Shown here one piece after another: positions 26,186 through 34,073 of a stretch of 64,000 nucleotides of DNA (its first letter is position 1; each line of letters starts with the position of its first letter). The notes beneath the pieces are model-generated. The model made no database searches, was not told where the DNA came from, and worked only from the letters and a program-made list of their open reading frames with translations. Origin of the DNA: Phycisphaeraceae bacterium (GTDB lineage Bacteria; Planctomycetota; Phycisphaerae; Phycisphaerales; UBA1924); the NCBI GenBank assembly GCA_020639235.1, contig JACKHC010000001.1, forward strand, positions 2,542,001 to 2,606,000, read 5' to 3'. The position numbers were made by a program, and so were the translations under genes.

Positions 26186-27199
26186 ATGACCTTCCGCCAG
26201 ATGCTCGCCCTCGTCGTCGCCGCCTCGCCCGCGATCCTTTGCTCCTGTGCCTGCGAGCGGAGGGCCTCCGCCACTCCGAGGCAGGCCAAGGCCGCCGCGC
26301 CCCAGCAGGAGAAGACCGCTGCTGCCCCACCGACCAACGGCACCAGCGAGTGGACAACCGTCGCAGGGTCCACCAGCGACGCCCCGAGCGTCACGGACAA
26401 CGGCGAGAACATCGTCGTCCGCAGGGGTGAGGCGGGCAACATCGAGGCCGAGGGCGCCATGCTCGACGGCAAGCAGCACGGTGTGTGGACCTTTTACTGG
26501 CCAAACGGCAACCTCAAGGGCAATGGCGCTTTCGATCAGGGCGTCCGCACCGGACCGTGGACATTCTGGGAAGAGGACGGCTCCAAGGCCACGGCCGGTG
26601 CCTTCATCGACGGAAAGCCCGACGGCGTGTGGGAGCACTGGTACCCCAACGGCGTCCGCAAGGCCGAGCAGACCTTCCGCGATGGCAAGATGCACGGCCT
26701 CACGCGCACCTGGGACGAGTTCGGGCGCATCCAGCAGGAAGTCACGTTCAACGCCGATATCCCGCTGACACTCGACGGCCGGCAGGCCAAGCACGGCCCG
26801 TTCGCGCAATACAACGCCGACGGCATCAAGGTCGAAGAGGGCCAGTACGACCACGACATGCGCGCGGGTGTCTGGATCTACCGCTTCAACACCGGCCAGA
26901 TCAGCAAGGCCGGTCGCTACTACGACGGCGAGGAACTCGGGCTCTGGATATTCGGCAAGGAAGGCCAGGCGGGCTACAAGGGCAAGAAGCGCCTCGTCAA
27001 CGGACGCGACGACATCCTCGGACGCGACTTCGAGATGATGGAAATCGTCTTCGGCCCCGACCGCACCAAATGGCCCATGGACTTCGACAGCCCCGCAGAA
27101 CTCGACCCCAATATGCGCCCGGGCGACGACATCTTCTTCACCAAACCCGACAAGGACGACGAGGAGGCCGACACCGAGGAGACGCCTTCCGGCGGCTGA
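26186..27199 (+). CDS. MORN-repeat-like exported lipoprotein
   Basis: The 337-residue protein starts with a signal sequence (MTFRQMLALVVAASPAIL) followed by CSCACERR, a likely lipoprotein Cys. A low-complexity linker (about 28-80) leads to repeats of the MORN/YwqK type: GVWTFYWPNGNLKGNGAFDQ, GPWTFWEEDGSK, GVWEHWYPNGVRKAEQTFRD, GLTRTWDEFGR, GVWIYRFNTGQISKAGRYYD and GLWIFGKEG. Six to seven copies can be seen. The tail is acidic. Such repeats form beta-hairpin ladders with unclear roles. The gene ends 60 bases before the tRNA. The serine recombinase frame on the other strand reaches into its last 62 bases. Confidence 0.82.
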   Translation: MTFRQMLALVVAASPAILCSCACERRASATPRQAKAAAPQQEKTAAAPPTNGTSEWTTVAGSTSDAPSVTDNGENIVVRRGEAGNIEAEGAMLDGKQHGVWTFYWPNGNLKGNGAFDQGVRTGPWTFWEEDGSKATAGAFIDGKPDGVWEHWYPNGVRKAEQTFRDGKMHGLTRTWDEFGRIQQEVTFNADIPLTLDGRQAKHGPFAQYNADGIKVEEGQYDHDMRAGVWIYRFNTGQISKAGRYYDGEELGLWIFGKEGQAGYKGKKRLVNGRDDILGRDFEMMEIVFGPDRTKWPMDFDSPAELDPNMRPGDDIFFTKPDKDDEEADTEETPSGG

Positions 27200-28805
27200 C
27201 CCCTCGAAATTCCGTGTTTGCCGGGGCGACGCCCGCCCCGTACCATTCGCCTTCAACCTCGGGGTGTAGCGCAGCTTGGTAGCGCGTCTCGTTCGGGACG
27301 AGAAGGTCGCAGGTTCGAATCCTGTCACCCCGACTTTTCGAGAGATCAAGCCCTTCGACGAGCACGTCGAAGGGCTTTCTCATTGTGGGTACAAGAGTTG
27401 CGCCGTCCAGGCGACAGTTCAAACAGACGATTTCGAGCAATCGTCGCTTGGTGGCGTAATCCGCTCCAACCCACTTGTCTTGCAGGGTTTGCGAGAGTTC
27501 AAACGCTTTGCTCGCCAGATCCGCTGTTTCGTCGTGCGAGCGGTCCACCACATCCAGTTGCAGCTTGATCGATGCGAGGCGTTCGCGGAGTTCTGTGTGC
27601 TTGCGGGCGAACGTGTCCTGAGCGACTTCCTCGGCAAGGCGGAGGTTGAGGAGGCGGTCCTGCTGCTCGACGAGCAACGAGGACTGACGCTGCAGTTCTG
27701 ATCGCTGCGCTCGGGCCTCGGCCTGCTCGTCGCGAGTCTGGGACGCCAAGACAACCCGGAACCACTCACGGACCGATTCGTCCTTCACGCGCATCGAGTC
27801 AAAGATCGCCATGAGCTGGTGATCGAGTTTCTTCTCGGGCAATCGCACACGCGGATGGCCCTCGGCGGTGTAGCGGCTGCAGCGGTAGTAGACGTAGCGG
27901 CGTTCGCCGGACTTGGTCTTCTTGGTGATCTGTTCGCCTGTGACGATCTTGCCACAGTGCCCGCACGTCATACAACCACCAGCGAAGGTCATCTCGTGGG
28001 CGTGGTAGACCGTTCCTCCGAGTAGGGCCTGGACACGGTCCCAGGTCGCTCGGTCTACCAGCGGCTCCTGCTTGCCGGGATACCAGTTGCCCTTGAAAGG
28101 GACCTCGCCCAGGTACGAGCGGTCCAGAAGGATGTGATGCAGCTTGCTCCGCGTGAATCGCGGCGCTTCGGGCCGGTACACGACGTTCTCGGCATGAAGA
28201 CGATCGCGGAGCGCGTCGATGGTCAGAGGCTCATAGGCATAGAGCTTGAAGATCCGCTTGACAGTTGCCGCAGCGACTTGGTCGGTCGTCGTGACACAGC
28301 GGCCGTCCTTGCGGACATTCTTGTAGCCGTAGGGCGCTTTGCCGACGAACCAGCCCTCCTGGACCCGACGGGCCAGGCCCTCTTTGACATCGAGTGACTG
28401 CTGCTCTGTGTAAAAACTCGCCATGTTGGCGAGTGTGCGCCGCATCATGCGACCGGCTGGGTTCGAGTCTGTCGGCTGAGAGACAGAGATGAAGGGAAGG
28501 CCGTGCTCGCTCTCCAGGCGTTCGAGTTCAACGTAGTCGAACAGGTTGCGGGCAGCCCGGTCTACCTTGTAGAACAGCAGCCCGTCGAGTTCAGCAGAGT
28601 GTTTTTTGGCGTAGGAGATCAGCTCGCGGAACGCTTTGCGTTCATCGGTCTTGCTCGCCGTCTCGGCGATGCTGAAGAACTTCACGATCTCGCCGCCGGT
28701 CGTCTCGGCGTAACGCTTGAGCGCGTCCTCCTGGACTGCCAGCGAGAATCCTTCTCGCTCCTGCTCCCGGCTGCTGACCCGAGCCAACGCGACGTACCGT
28801 TTCAT
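27138..28805 (-). CDS. Large serine recombinase (integrase of the element)
   Basis: The 555-residue protein has a resolvase domain at about 1-150 (YVALARVSSREQEREGFSLA with the catalytic Ser, then FYKVDRAARNLFDYVELERL), a recombinase domain at about 160-260 and a zinc ribbon at about 285-330 (CMTCGHCGKIVTGEQ, then YRCSRYTAEGHPRVRLP). A coiled-coil region and a C-terminal segment follow. This is the architecture of large serine integrases. GGAGGTGA precedes the ATG and overlaps the stop of the 72-residue gene. The last roughly 64 residues are translated from the antisense of tRNA-Pro and of the neighbouring lipoprotein gene, so only about the first 490 residues belong to the element itself. 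Confidence 0.93.
   Translation of the reverse strand: MKRYVALARVSSREQEREGFSLAVQEDALKRYAETTGGEIVKFFSIAETASKTDERKAFRELISYAKKHSAELDGLLFYKVDRAARNLFDYVELERLESEHGLPFISVSQPTDSNPAGRMMRRTLANMASFYTEQQSLDVKEGLARRVQEGWFVGKAPYGYKNVRKDGRCVTTTDQVAAATVKRIFKLYAYEPLTIDALRDRLHAENVVYRPEAPRFTRSKLHHILLDRSYLGEVPFKGNWYPGKQEPLVDRATWDRVQALLGGTVYHAHEMTFAGGCMTCGHCGKIVTGEQITKKTKSGERRYVYYRCSRYTAEGHPRVRLPEKKLDHQLMAIFDSMRVKDESVREWFRVVLASQTRDEQAEARAQRSELQRQSSLLVEQQDRLLNLRLAEEVAQDTFARKHTELRERLASIKLQLDVVDRSHDETADLASKAFELSQTLQDKWVGADYATKRRLLEIVCLNCRLDGATLVPTMRKPFDVLVEGLDLSKSRGDRIRTCDLLVPNETRYQAALHPEVEGEWYGAGVAPANTEFRGVSRRKASPRCRPPRRPCRVW
27218..27246 (+). promoter_or_regulatory. Candidate promoter of tRNA-Pro
   Basis: TTGCCG and TACCAT are exactly 17 bases apart, 14 bases before the mature tRNA 5' end, which fits a tRNA promoter. 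Confidence 0.5.
27260..27333 (+). tRNA. tRNA-Pro (anticodon CGG)
   Basis: The cloverleaf folds completely. Acceptor CGGGGTG pairs with CACCCCG. The D-arm is GCGC-AGCTTGGTA-GCGC. The anticodon stem TCTCG/CGAGA encloses loop TTCGGGA with anticodon CGG at its centre. The T-arm is GCAGG-TTCGAAT-CCTGT with one G-T pair. The discriminator is A and CCA is not encoded. The element boundary lies at or next to its 3' end, and a terminator hairpin follows 15 bases downstream. Confidence 0.97.
27310..27348. other. Candidate attachment junction (left end of the element)
   Basis: The chromosomal tRNA-Pro 3' half meets the recombinase gene here. The recombinase frame crosses the tRNA in antisense (peptide DRIRTCDLLVPNETRY), a pattern I associate with recombinases integrated at tRNA 3' ends. 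The exact crossover cannot be set because the other end is outside the window. Confidence 0.55.
27349..27380. terminator. Hairpin terminator downstream of tRNA-Pro
   Basis: A perfect 12-bp stem (27349-27360 and 27365-27376) with loop AGCA is followed by TTCT. It lies inside the recombinase coding frame on the other strand. Confidence 0.65.
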
Positions 28806-28808
28806 GAT

Positions 28809-29027
28809 TCACCTCCGTGTCAACGTGTCGAGCAAGCCGCTCGCATTGCGGAGGATTGTAATCGCGTCTTCGAGGGTAAGCGGCGTGTCGTAGTACGGTT
28901 GCCAGACTTTCTGCGTCAACTCCACGAGTTCAGGCGTGATCCAGGCGGGCGTGCCCGATGGCAGAGCCACCAGCGGTGCAGTTTCGCACCGGTGCCCCAC
29001 TCTGGATTGAACGCCTTCTTCTTGCAC
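28809..29027 (-). CDS. Small protein upstream of the recombinase
   Basis: A 72-residue protein ends three bases before the recombinase start. The segment TPAWITPELVELTQKVWQPY followed by YDTPLTLEDAITILRNASGL reads as a conserved helical domain. To my memory a similar WQPYY peptide often precedes recombinases in planctomycete genomes. The recombinase ribosome site lies over its stop codon, so the two are translationally coupled. It could be a recombination directionality factor or an accessory protein, but that is inference from position. The exact start is uncertain, and the first 20 residues look non-conserved. Confidence 0.65.
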   Translation of the reverse strand: MQEEGVQSRVGHRCETAPLVALPSGTPAWITPELVELTQKVWQPYYDTPLTLEDAITILRNASGLLDTLTRR

Positions 29028-29052
29028 AACATCGGTCTCCGTCGTCGGTGAG

Positions 29053-29769
29053 TCACGACGCTTGGGGCTGAGGTACTCGCACTCTCAGGCGCTGGTACGC
29101 GGCGGTGATCTGTGTGAAGTGACGCTCGGCGAGCTTCACCACATCCGGTTCGACGCCGACAAGGCGATCGGGGTGGTACTTGCGGCACGCCGCGCGGTAC
29201 GCAGACTGCAACTGATCCCACGAGAATCCGCGTGTCAGACCAAGCAGAGTGAGATCCTCATCGAGCGTCGTGTCGCGGGGTGGAGGCGGAGGCGGCTTGC
29301 TACGCGGCGTCTCCATGCCCTGGTTGAGGAACTCGACTGCGCCGTCAAGCTCCATTTCTGCGTGTTCAGCGAAGAAGTCCGCAACCGACTCGCCGAACTT
29401 CGTGCTCTGCGAGCCCGAGATGGACAGGCTGACCACCGCAACGCCTTTGTGCTTCGAGAGTGCCACGCCGAGAAGGACTGGAACGTCAGTCCATGGCACA
29501 TCGCGATTGCAAGGCAGTCGCGAGATGCTCTGGTTCCCTCGTCGGTAGAGCTGTACGCCGCCCCGTCTGTTGTGGAGGCGAAAACCACGGACAAGCAAAT
29601 AGTCACCGATCGAGGCGCGGACGGACGGAAGCGGGCGTGCCACTGTGATAGAGCCGGTCCATCGGAGGTCGATCGTGGTGTCGGCCTTCTTCTTGCGATC
29701 CTGGTCCTGCATGTGTTTGCAGGCGGCGCGTATCGCCACGCCGGCAACGATGATCGGGATGTGAAACAT
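29053..29769 (-). CDS. Membrane-associated J-domain protein
   Basis: The 238-residue protein starts at 29769 with AGGAG upstream. A short hydrophobic N-terminus (MFHIPIIVAGVAIRAACKHM) could anchor it. A beta-rich middle domain follows (about 30-140, RWTGSITVARPLPSVRASIG). The C-terminus (about 175-235) is a J-domain: WDQLQSAYRAACRKYHPDRL contains the HPD motif needed to stimulate Hsp70, and FTQITAAYQRLR is the last helix. A proline run (PPPPPP) links the two parts. No dnaK is nearby. It is in the minus-strand operon leading to the recombinase. It is inferred to recruit host DnaK for element functions. Confidence 0.8.
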   Translation of the reverse strand: MFHIPIIVAGVAIRAACKHMQDQDRKKKADTTIDLRWTGSITVARPLPSVRASIGDYLLVRGFRLHNRRGGVQLYRRGNQSISRLPCNRDVPWTDVPVLLGVALSKHKGVAVVSLSISGSQSTKFGESVADFFAEHAEMELDGAVEFLNQGMETPRSKPPPPPPRDTTLDEDLTLLGLTRGFSWDQLQSAYRAACRKYHPDRLVGVEPDVVKLAERHFTQITAAYQRLRVRVPQPQAS

Positions 29770-29800
29770 GAGGTTCTCCTGACGGTCTGTTGAGTGAGTG

Positions 29801-30103
29801 TCAGTCGCGGTCGATGTCGGGTTCGGGGGAGATGTCGGGCTCGGGCGCTTCGCGCTCCTGCGCCTGCTCCAAGTGCGTCTGGAGCTGAGACGGCTCGGCA
29901 TTGTCTTTCCCCGGTGTCGTCTCGTTGTCGGCGCGGAGGCCGTCGGCGACTTGCCCAGGCGTGCGCGTGCCGATCATGCCGTACTCGGAATGCTGGGCAG
30001 CGGTACCCCCTCCATAGAACGCGGCTCCCAATTCGTGAAGCCCCTGTCTGAAGTAGGCCCCAAGGACTTCCTTGCTGCGGCTGACGTTCTCTCGCGGGTT
30101 CAT
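29801..30103 (-). CDS. Small hypothetical protein of the transfer operon
   Basis: The 100-residue frame starts at 30103 with GGAG 6 bases upstream. The first half (NVSRSKEVLGAYFRQGLHEL; FYGGGTAAQHSEYGMIGTRT) appears structured and the second half is charged and probably disordered (EREAPEPDISPEPDIDRD). I do not recognise it. Its place between the membrane protein and the J-domain protein of one minus-strand operon, with small gaps on both sides, supports a real gene. Confidence 0.6.
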   Translation of the reverse strand: MNPRENVSRSKEVLGAYFRQGLHELGAAFYGGGTAAQHSEYGMIGTRTPGQVADGLRADNETTPGKDNAEPSQLQTHLEQAQEREAPEPDISPEPDIDRD

Positions 30104-30151
30104 GGGAATCTCCAAGTGTGGTGAATGGGTCAGATGACCTGCTTTGGTGGA

Positions 30152-30739
30152 TTAGCGATCTTGAAGATCGCGGAATCGAGCGGCTTGATCTTGCTGTTCG
30201 AGCCAGGCGTCGTGCATTGACAGAGCGCGGTTCCGTTCCACGCTCTCGATCACGCCTGCAACGACCCCGAGCGAGATGCCCGAAACAATGAGATAGCTGC
30301 CAAGCGGGGCGCTGAGCGGGAGCAGACACAGTCCGACGAGCATGACGAGCGCCGGCTCTGTGTTTGCTTTGAGCTTGTGCTCATGCGTGTTCTTGAAGAC
30401 ACGCGCGAGGCGAGGCCAGCCGTTGTATCTCGTGTGAACGAGATTGCCCTTGGCGACCATGATGGCGCTCTCGATCCGGGCGCGGAGTTGCATCACTATG
30501 AGGAGAAGCCAGAAGATGAAGATGGGTCTGTGGTCTTCCTCCGGCCAGAAGAGCATCCACATCGGGACGGCGAGGAAACCCAGGAATGCGGGTATTCCGA
30601 AGTAGCGCCTGCCGAATCGAGTTCGGAGAAAGACTTCAACCGGCGCGGCCATGACCTGGGCAGCAAGCACGAGAATCGACGCGGCCTGCTGGGCGTCCTG
30701 GATCGGCGTCCAGCCCTTGGGATCGGGTTGGTCAGGCAC
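30152..30739 (-). CDS. Small integral membrane protein next to the coupling ATPase
   Basis: The 195-residue protein has about four hydrophobic segments: ASILVLAAQVMAAPVEVFL, YFGIPAFLGFLAVPMWMLF, PIFIFWLLLIVMQL, and a paired one at about 130-165 (LVMLVGLCLLPLSAPL; YLIVSGISLGVVAGVIESVE). Its start overlaps the end of the coupling ATPase gene by eight bases. VirD4/TraD-type ATPases often need membrane helices to dock at the transfer channel, and the neighbouring ATPase lacks them. This protein could supply that anchor. That role is inference; the family is not one I recognise. Confidence 0.75.
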   Translation of the reverse strand: MPDQPDPKGWTPIQDAQQAASILVLAAQVMAAPVEVFLRTRFGRRYFGIPAFLGFLAVPMWMLFWPEEDHRPIFIFWLLLIVMQLRARIESAIMVAKGNLVHTRYNGWPRLARVFKNTHEHKLKANTEPALVMLVGLCLLPLSAPLGSYLIVSGISLGVVAGVIESVERNRALSMHDAWLEQQDQAARFRDLQDR

Positions 30740-32207
30740 GGCGCGGCTCCTGTGGGATGCGGGCCTTGAGCCAGGTCCGGCCGTTCGGGAAACATCTGCC
30801 GCCCTGATACACGACCGCCTCGGTCACGCAGTGTGGAAGGCCGCCTTTGGCGAGGCTGTTCAGGTCAGAAGCCTGAAGCTCGTAGTCCCAGGTTTCGCTG
30901 AATCCTGACGATGCGCCCTGGTCGGTTCCGAAGATCGGCGCAAGCCAGTTCTCATCGCGGCTCTGGTTCCCGTTCATCATCACCTGTCTGGAACGCCCGA
31001 TGAGCTGCTGCATGTACTCGACCGTGCGAATATCGGTCTGCTGGTGGCAGATACGACTTTGGAGGTTGGTGAGCAGTGAGTGGACTTTCGGCTCGGACTG
31101 CGGGCCGAGCGCATCAATCAGGCCCGAGACCGACTGTGTCGCATACACCACGGCGGTCCGCGTGCTCCGCGAGATCGCCTGGAAGCGGTGGTCTTCTTCG
31201 ACGAGGAGCATCTGTGCTTCGTCGCAGACGATGAATGTCGGACGACTGTTCCTGGTCGTGTCGCGGCGTGCGTGCGCCCGTTGCCACATGAACTTGATTA
31301 TCACCTGTATCAACTGGCCAACATCGCGGTACACGAGCACCGGAAAGTCGGCGATCATGATCTTGCCGTCGTACATCATCGAGGGCGAGACGTTCGGTGC
31401 TGGCGACGACAGCATGTCGCGGGCGGCCCCACGGCTGAGCATGTCTGTGGTCGAGGTCAGCGTGGACTGCACGACGCTGCGAGTGCGGCTGGACAGGGCC
31501 GGCCATTCGTGAAGGAAGTAGGAGAGTGCGAGATCGAAGTCGGCCCTCTGAGACTCGTTCTTGTTCGCTTCGTCAGCGTGTTCGAGGCACTCTCCGCAGT
31601 AGGTTGTTTTCCACTCGCCGCTCTGGATGCGTTCAATCGACTGTGGAGCAGAGACGATAAGCCTGTGGAGATTGGGGATGGTGACGGGCTCGCCAGAGAG
31701 CACGAGCACGAGCAGGGCGTTCCGGCAAAGCCGCATCGCTTCCAAGCGGAAGTACCGCTCGTTGTCGCCGCCCGCAGATCCTGACGAGCCACCCTCGCCG
31801 AGGTCAGTGACCGTCATGATGAGAGCCGTGAGATTCTCGACGAGACCCACTGCGCCAGCGCTGCGTGCCATCTCGTCCGCGATGAAGTTGAACCTGAGCA
31901 GGTGATCGGGCGAGAACACCTGCAGGTCTGACAATCTCCCCGTATCACGGACATAGTCGGTGTACGTCTGTCGATCCTCAGCTTTCACGGTCAGGAAAAG
32001 GCCGCCGTATCCGGCACGGAGCATTGCGCGGCAGATCGCTGCCATCGAGCCGGAAGTCTTGCCCGATCCGGTTGAGCCAAACACCATCGTGCCCATGAAC
32101 GAATCGCCCACTGACCACGGTGAACCCGCCGCCCAGTGCAGCAGCGGCGCGTTGAGGTCCCACGGATCAACAGCGGGTTTTCGCTTTCGCGGCGAAAGGA
32201 GGCGCAT
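30732..32207 (-). CDS. VirD4/TraD-type conjugative coupling ATPase
   Basis: The 491-residue ATPase has the Walker A loop GSTGSGKT at 44-51 and Walker B TFIVCDEAQ near 325. The layout matches type IV secretion coupling proteins, which bring the relaxase-DNA complex to the channel. TAVVYATQSVSGLIDALG and LTNLQSRICHQQTDIRT after Walker B match the sensor region of TraG/VirD4-like proteins. No N-terminal membrane helices are present; the next gene encodes a four-helix membrane protein. The start codon shares a base with the ParB-like stop (TGATG). It is in the minus-strand operon from 33291 to 27138. Confidence 0.88.
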   Translation of the reverse strand: MRLLSPRKRKPAVDPWDLNAPLLHWAAGSPWSVGDSFMGTMVFGSTGSGKTSGSMAAICRAMLRAGYGGLFLTVKAEDRQTYTDYVRDTGRLSDLQVFSPDHLLRFNFIADEMARSAGAVGLVENLTALIMTVTDLGEGGSSGSAGGDNERYFRLEAMRLCRNALLVLVLSGEPVTIPNLHRLIVSAPQSIERIQSGEWKTTYCGECLEHADEANKNESQRADFDLALSYFLHEWPALSSRTRSVVQSTLTSTTDMLSRGAARDMLSSPAPNVSPSMMYDGKIMIADFPVLVYRDVGQLIQVIIKFMWQRAHARRDTTRNSRPTFIVCDEAQMLLVEEDHRFQAISRSTRTAVVYATQSVSGLIDALGPQSEPKVHSLLTNLQSRICHQQTDIRTVEYMQQLIGRSRQVMMNGNQSRDENWLAPIFGTDQGASSGFSETWDYELQASDLNSLAKGGLPHCVTEAVVYQGGRCFPNGRTWLKARIPQEPRRA

Positions 32208-33019
32208 CAGGAGTTCCTCCCGGCCTTAGATTGGTCACGCAACGTGCTCGTGAACGTCTGCAGCGTGAGCCCTTGTGTCTTGGCCTTGCGGGCCTTGGAG
32301 GTGAGCTGTTCGAGCCACTCGATCACCTTGTCGAGGGTGAGTTCATTGCCAACGAACATCACAGTCTTTCCAGGGCCAAGTGTGGCGGTGACACGGGCAC
32401 CCCGCTGGGCCTCTCGCTGGCGGCTGACACGCTTGAGTTTGCGGGTGAGCGCCTCGCGAGTCAGACGGTTGCCGAGTACCTCGTCGGCGAGCTGCTGCTG
32501 CTCTTCCTTGTCCTCGACGCCGGAGAGCAGATAGCCGATGTCCGGCGGGATCGCACCCGAAGCGACGTGTGCCTGCAGCGAGTCGGGGAGTCGGAGCAAC
32601 CCAAGGGCCTTCGAAACGGTCGCGGGTGACAAACCGAGGAGCTTGCTCACGGCATCGGCTGTCAGTTTGGCCTCGTCCATCAAGGCACGGATGCCGAACG
32701 CCCGCTCGATCGGATTGAAGTCCTGACGCTGGAGGTTGCTCACCATCAGGCGTGCAAGCCGGTCGGCTTCGGCGAGATCGTCGGGCAGAACGAGAACATG
32801 TACTTCGGTTCGGCCCAGGGACTTCAACGCCCGCAAGCGGCGCTCCCCGTCGATGAGACGAACGCCCTTCTTTGTGCGAACACAGAGAAGCGGCTGCTGC
32901 AACCCGGTCCGCTCGATGCTCTGTGCGAGCTTTTCGATGCTGTCTGCATCGAAGTTGGTGCGCGGCTGCGGGCCGACCTCGATTGACTCGATTGGGACGA
33001 TGAGGAGTTCCGGGTTCAT
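32207..33019 (-). CDS. parB: ParB/RepB/Spo0J-family DNA-binding protein
   Basis: The 270-residue protein has a ParB N-terminal nuclease-like domain (about 1-90): IPVESIEVGPQPR-like strand, GLQQPLLCVRT, GVRLIDGERRLRALKSLGRT and VSNLQRQDFNPIERA. A helix-turn-helix follows (about 110-150, TADAVSKLLGLSPATVSKAL). The C-terminal part is helical. The box that binds CTP in ParB (GERR) is present. GAGGTGA precedes the start at 33019, which overlaps the DUF1232 stop (ATGA). There is no parA next to it; the ParA of this element is 15 kb away with a different small partner. It may act in partition or as a KorB-like regulator of the transfer operon. Confidence 0.9.
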   Translation of the reverse strand: MNPELLIVPIESIEVGPQPRTNFDADSIEKLAQSIERTGLQQPLLCVRTKKGVRLIDGERRLRALKSLGRTEVHVLVLPDDLAEADRLARLMVSNLQRQDFNPIERAFGIRALMDEAKLTADAVSKLLGLSPATVSKALGLLRLPDSLQAHVASGAIPPDIGYLLSGVEDKEEQQQLADEVLGNRLTREALTRKLKRVSRQREAQRGARVTATLGPGKTVMFVGNELTLDKVIEWLEQLTSKARKAKTQGLTLQTFTSTLRDQSKAGRNS

Positions 33020-33291
33020 CGGTTCACCTCGTTCTTGATGACATCGTGAGTCGAAGCCTGGGCGGCAGGGTCGTGCTGCAGAACAGGGCTGCACCAGACC
33101 CGAATGAGCAGCATCAGAGCGACGAAGTCATCCATGAGTCCGAGCACTGGAATGAACTCCGGGATCAGATCGATCGGGAAGACGAGATAGAACATCAACA
33201 GGCCGGTCAGCTTGAGCTTGCGCCCGAGCGTGAACCCGATCTCGCACTGGTCGAATAGGCGGCGGACGGGGGCGGGCAGTGGCATGGTCAT
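33016..33291 (-). CDS. DUF1232 (YkvA-like) small membrane protein
   Basis: The 91-residue protein starts at 33291 with GGAGAC 6 bases upstream. The core LTGLLMFYLVFPIDLIPEFI followed by PVLGLMDDFVALMLLI is the DUF1232 signature, with one hydrophobic hairpin and the conserved P-D-IP. The family has no established function. It is the first gene of the minus-strand operon that runs to the recombinase and overlaps the ParB-like gene by four bases. Confidence 0.88.
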   Translation of the reverse strand: MTMPLPAPVRRLFDQCEIGFTLGRKLKLTGLLMFYLVFPIDLIPEFIPVLGLMDDFVALMLLIRVWCSPVLQHDPAAQASTHDVIKNEVNR

Positions 33292-33500
33292 GGTCTGTCT
33301 CCTTTCCGTCGAGATGCGACCGAGGGACAGCCACTGCGCTCCACGCGCAGGGCCGACTGGCCGATCTGGCGATTGACTCTGTTGTGGGGTTTCCCGCAGC
33401 ACGGGAGGTTTGCCCCGGAGGCGGTCTGCCTCCCTAAACTGGATTGCGCGCGGAGCGGCCGCGCTCTCTGCCCTATGCCAGATTTCTTGAGGTTCCGCCT

Positions 33501-34073
33501 ATGGATCTAGAAGCACTCATCGTGGCGGCTGTCGGCGGCGACCCCGATGCCGCCAATCGACTGCTGATTGAATCCGAAGGCCGGATCAGGGCCACTGTGC
33601 TGAAGCACTCGCCCGCGTGGCTTCTGCAGCGCAAGCCAGTGGAAGACACCATGCAGGATGCGTTCGTCGCTCACTTCCGTGGAATGAGCACTTTCGAGCT
33701 GCGTGACCCAATCGTGCCGCACTTCATTGCCTGGAGCACGCTTCTGACAAAGCGAGCAGTGCTAAAGGCTCTTCGTCGCACAAGGGGTGACCTTCAGCAT
33801 TTGGAGTCAGATATCTACGAAACAGACGGCAAGTCGCCGAGCAGTCTGCAACGCCGTTCAGAACGATATGAGCGATTGAGTTGCGCTATTGAGTCACTCC
33901 CAGAACAGGATCAAGAAGTCGTCGTTCTGCACTACTTTCGCAAAATGACTCTCTCAGAAATCGCGGATGAGCTTGGCCAGACACGGAGCGCGGTCAACGC
34001 ACGGCTCATGCGGGCTCGCCCCAAACTGCGAGAGTGGTTGGGCTCCACGTCAATGAACCTCTCAACCTCATGA
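33501..34073 (+). CDS. RNA polymerase sigma factor of the planctomycete ECF type
   Basis: The 190-residue protein (ATG at 33501, GAGG 9 bases upstream) has sigma regions 2 and 4. Region 2 is divergent (EDTMQDAFVAHFRGMSTFEL; PHFIAWSTLLTKRAVLKALR). Region 4 is clear (LPEQDQEVVVLHYFRKMTLS; ADELGQTRSAVNARLMRARP). Its stop overlaps the kinase-WD40 gene by four bases (ATGA), so the two are translationally coupled. ECF factors coupled to Ser/Thr kinases are known in planctomycetes and are thought to be switched by phosphorylation. The target genes are unknown. It is divergent from the transfer operon across a 209-base gap. Confidence 0.9.
   Translation: MDLEALIVAAVGGDPDAANRLLIESEGRIRATVLKHSPAWLLQRKPVEDTMQDAFVAHFRGMSTFELRDPIVPHFIAWSTLLTKRAVLKALRRTRGDLQHLESDIYETDGKSPSSLQRRSERYERLSCAIESLPEQDQEVVVLHYFRKMTLSEIADELGQTRSAVNARLMRARPKLREWLGSTSMNLSTS

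Noticed and set aside
25766..27349. 527-residue minus-strand frame across the oxidase, lipoprotein and tRNA genes
   Set aside because: It is a high-GC shadow of two real genes, and its first residues are antisense tRNA.
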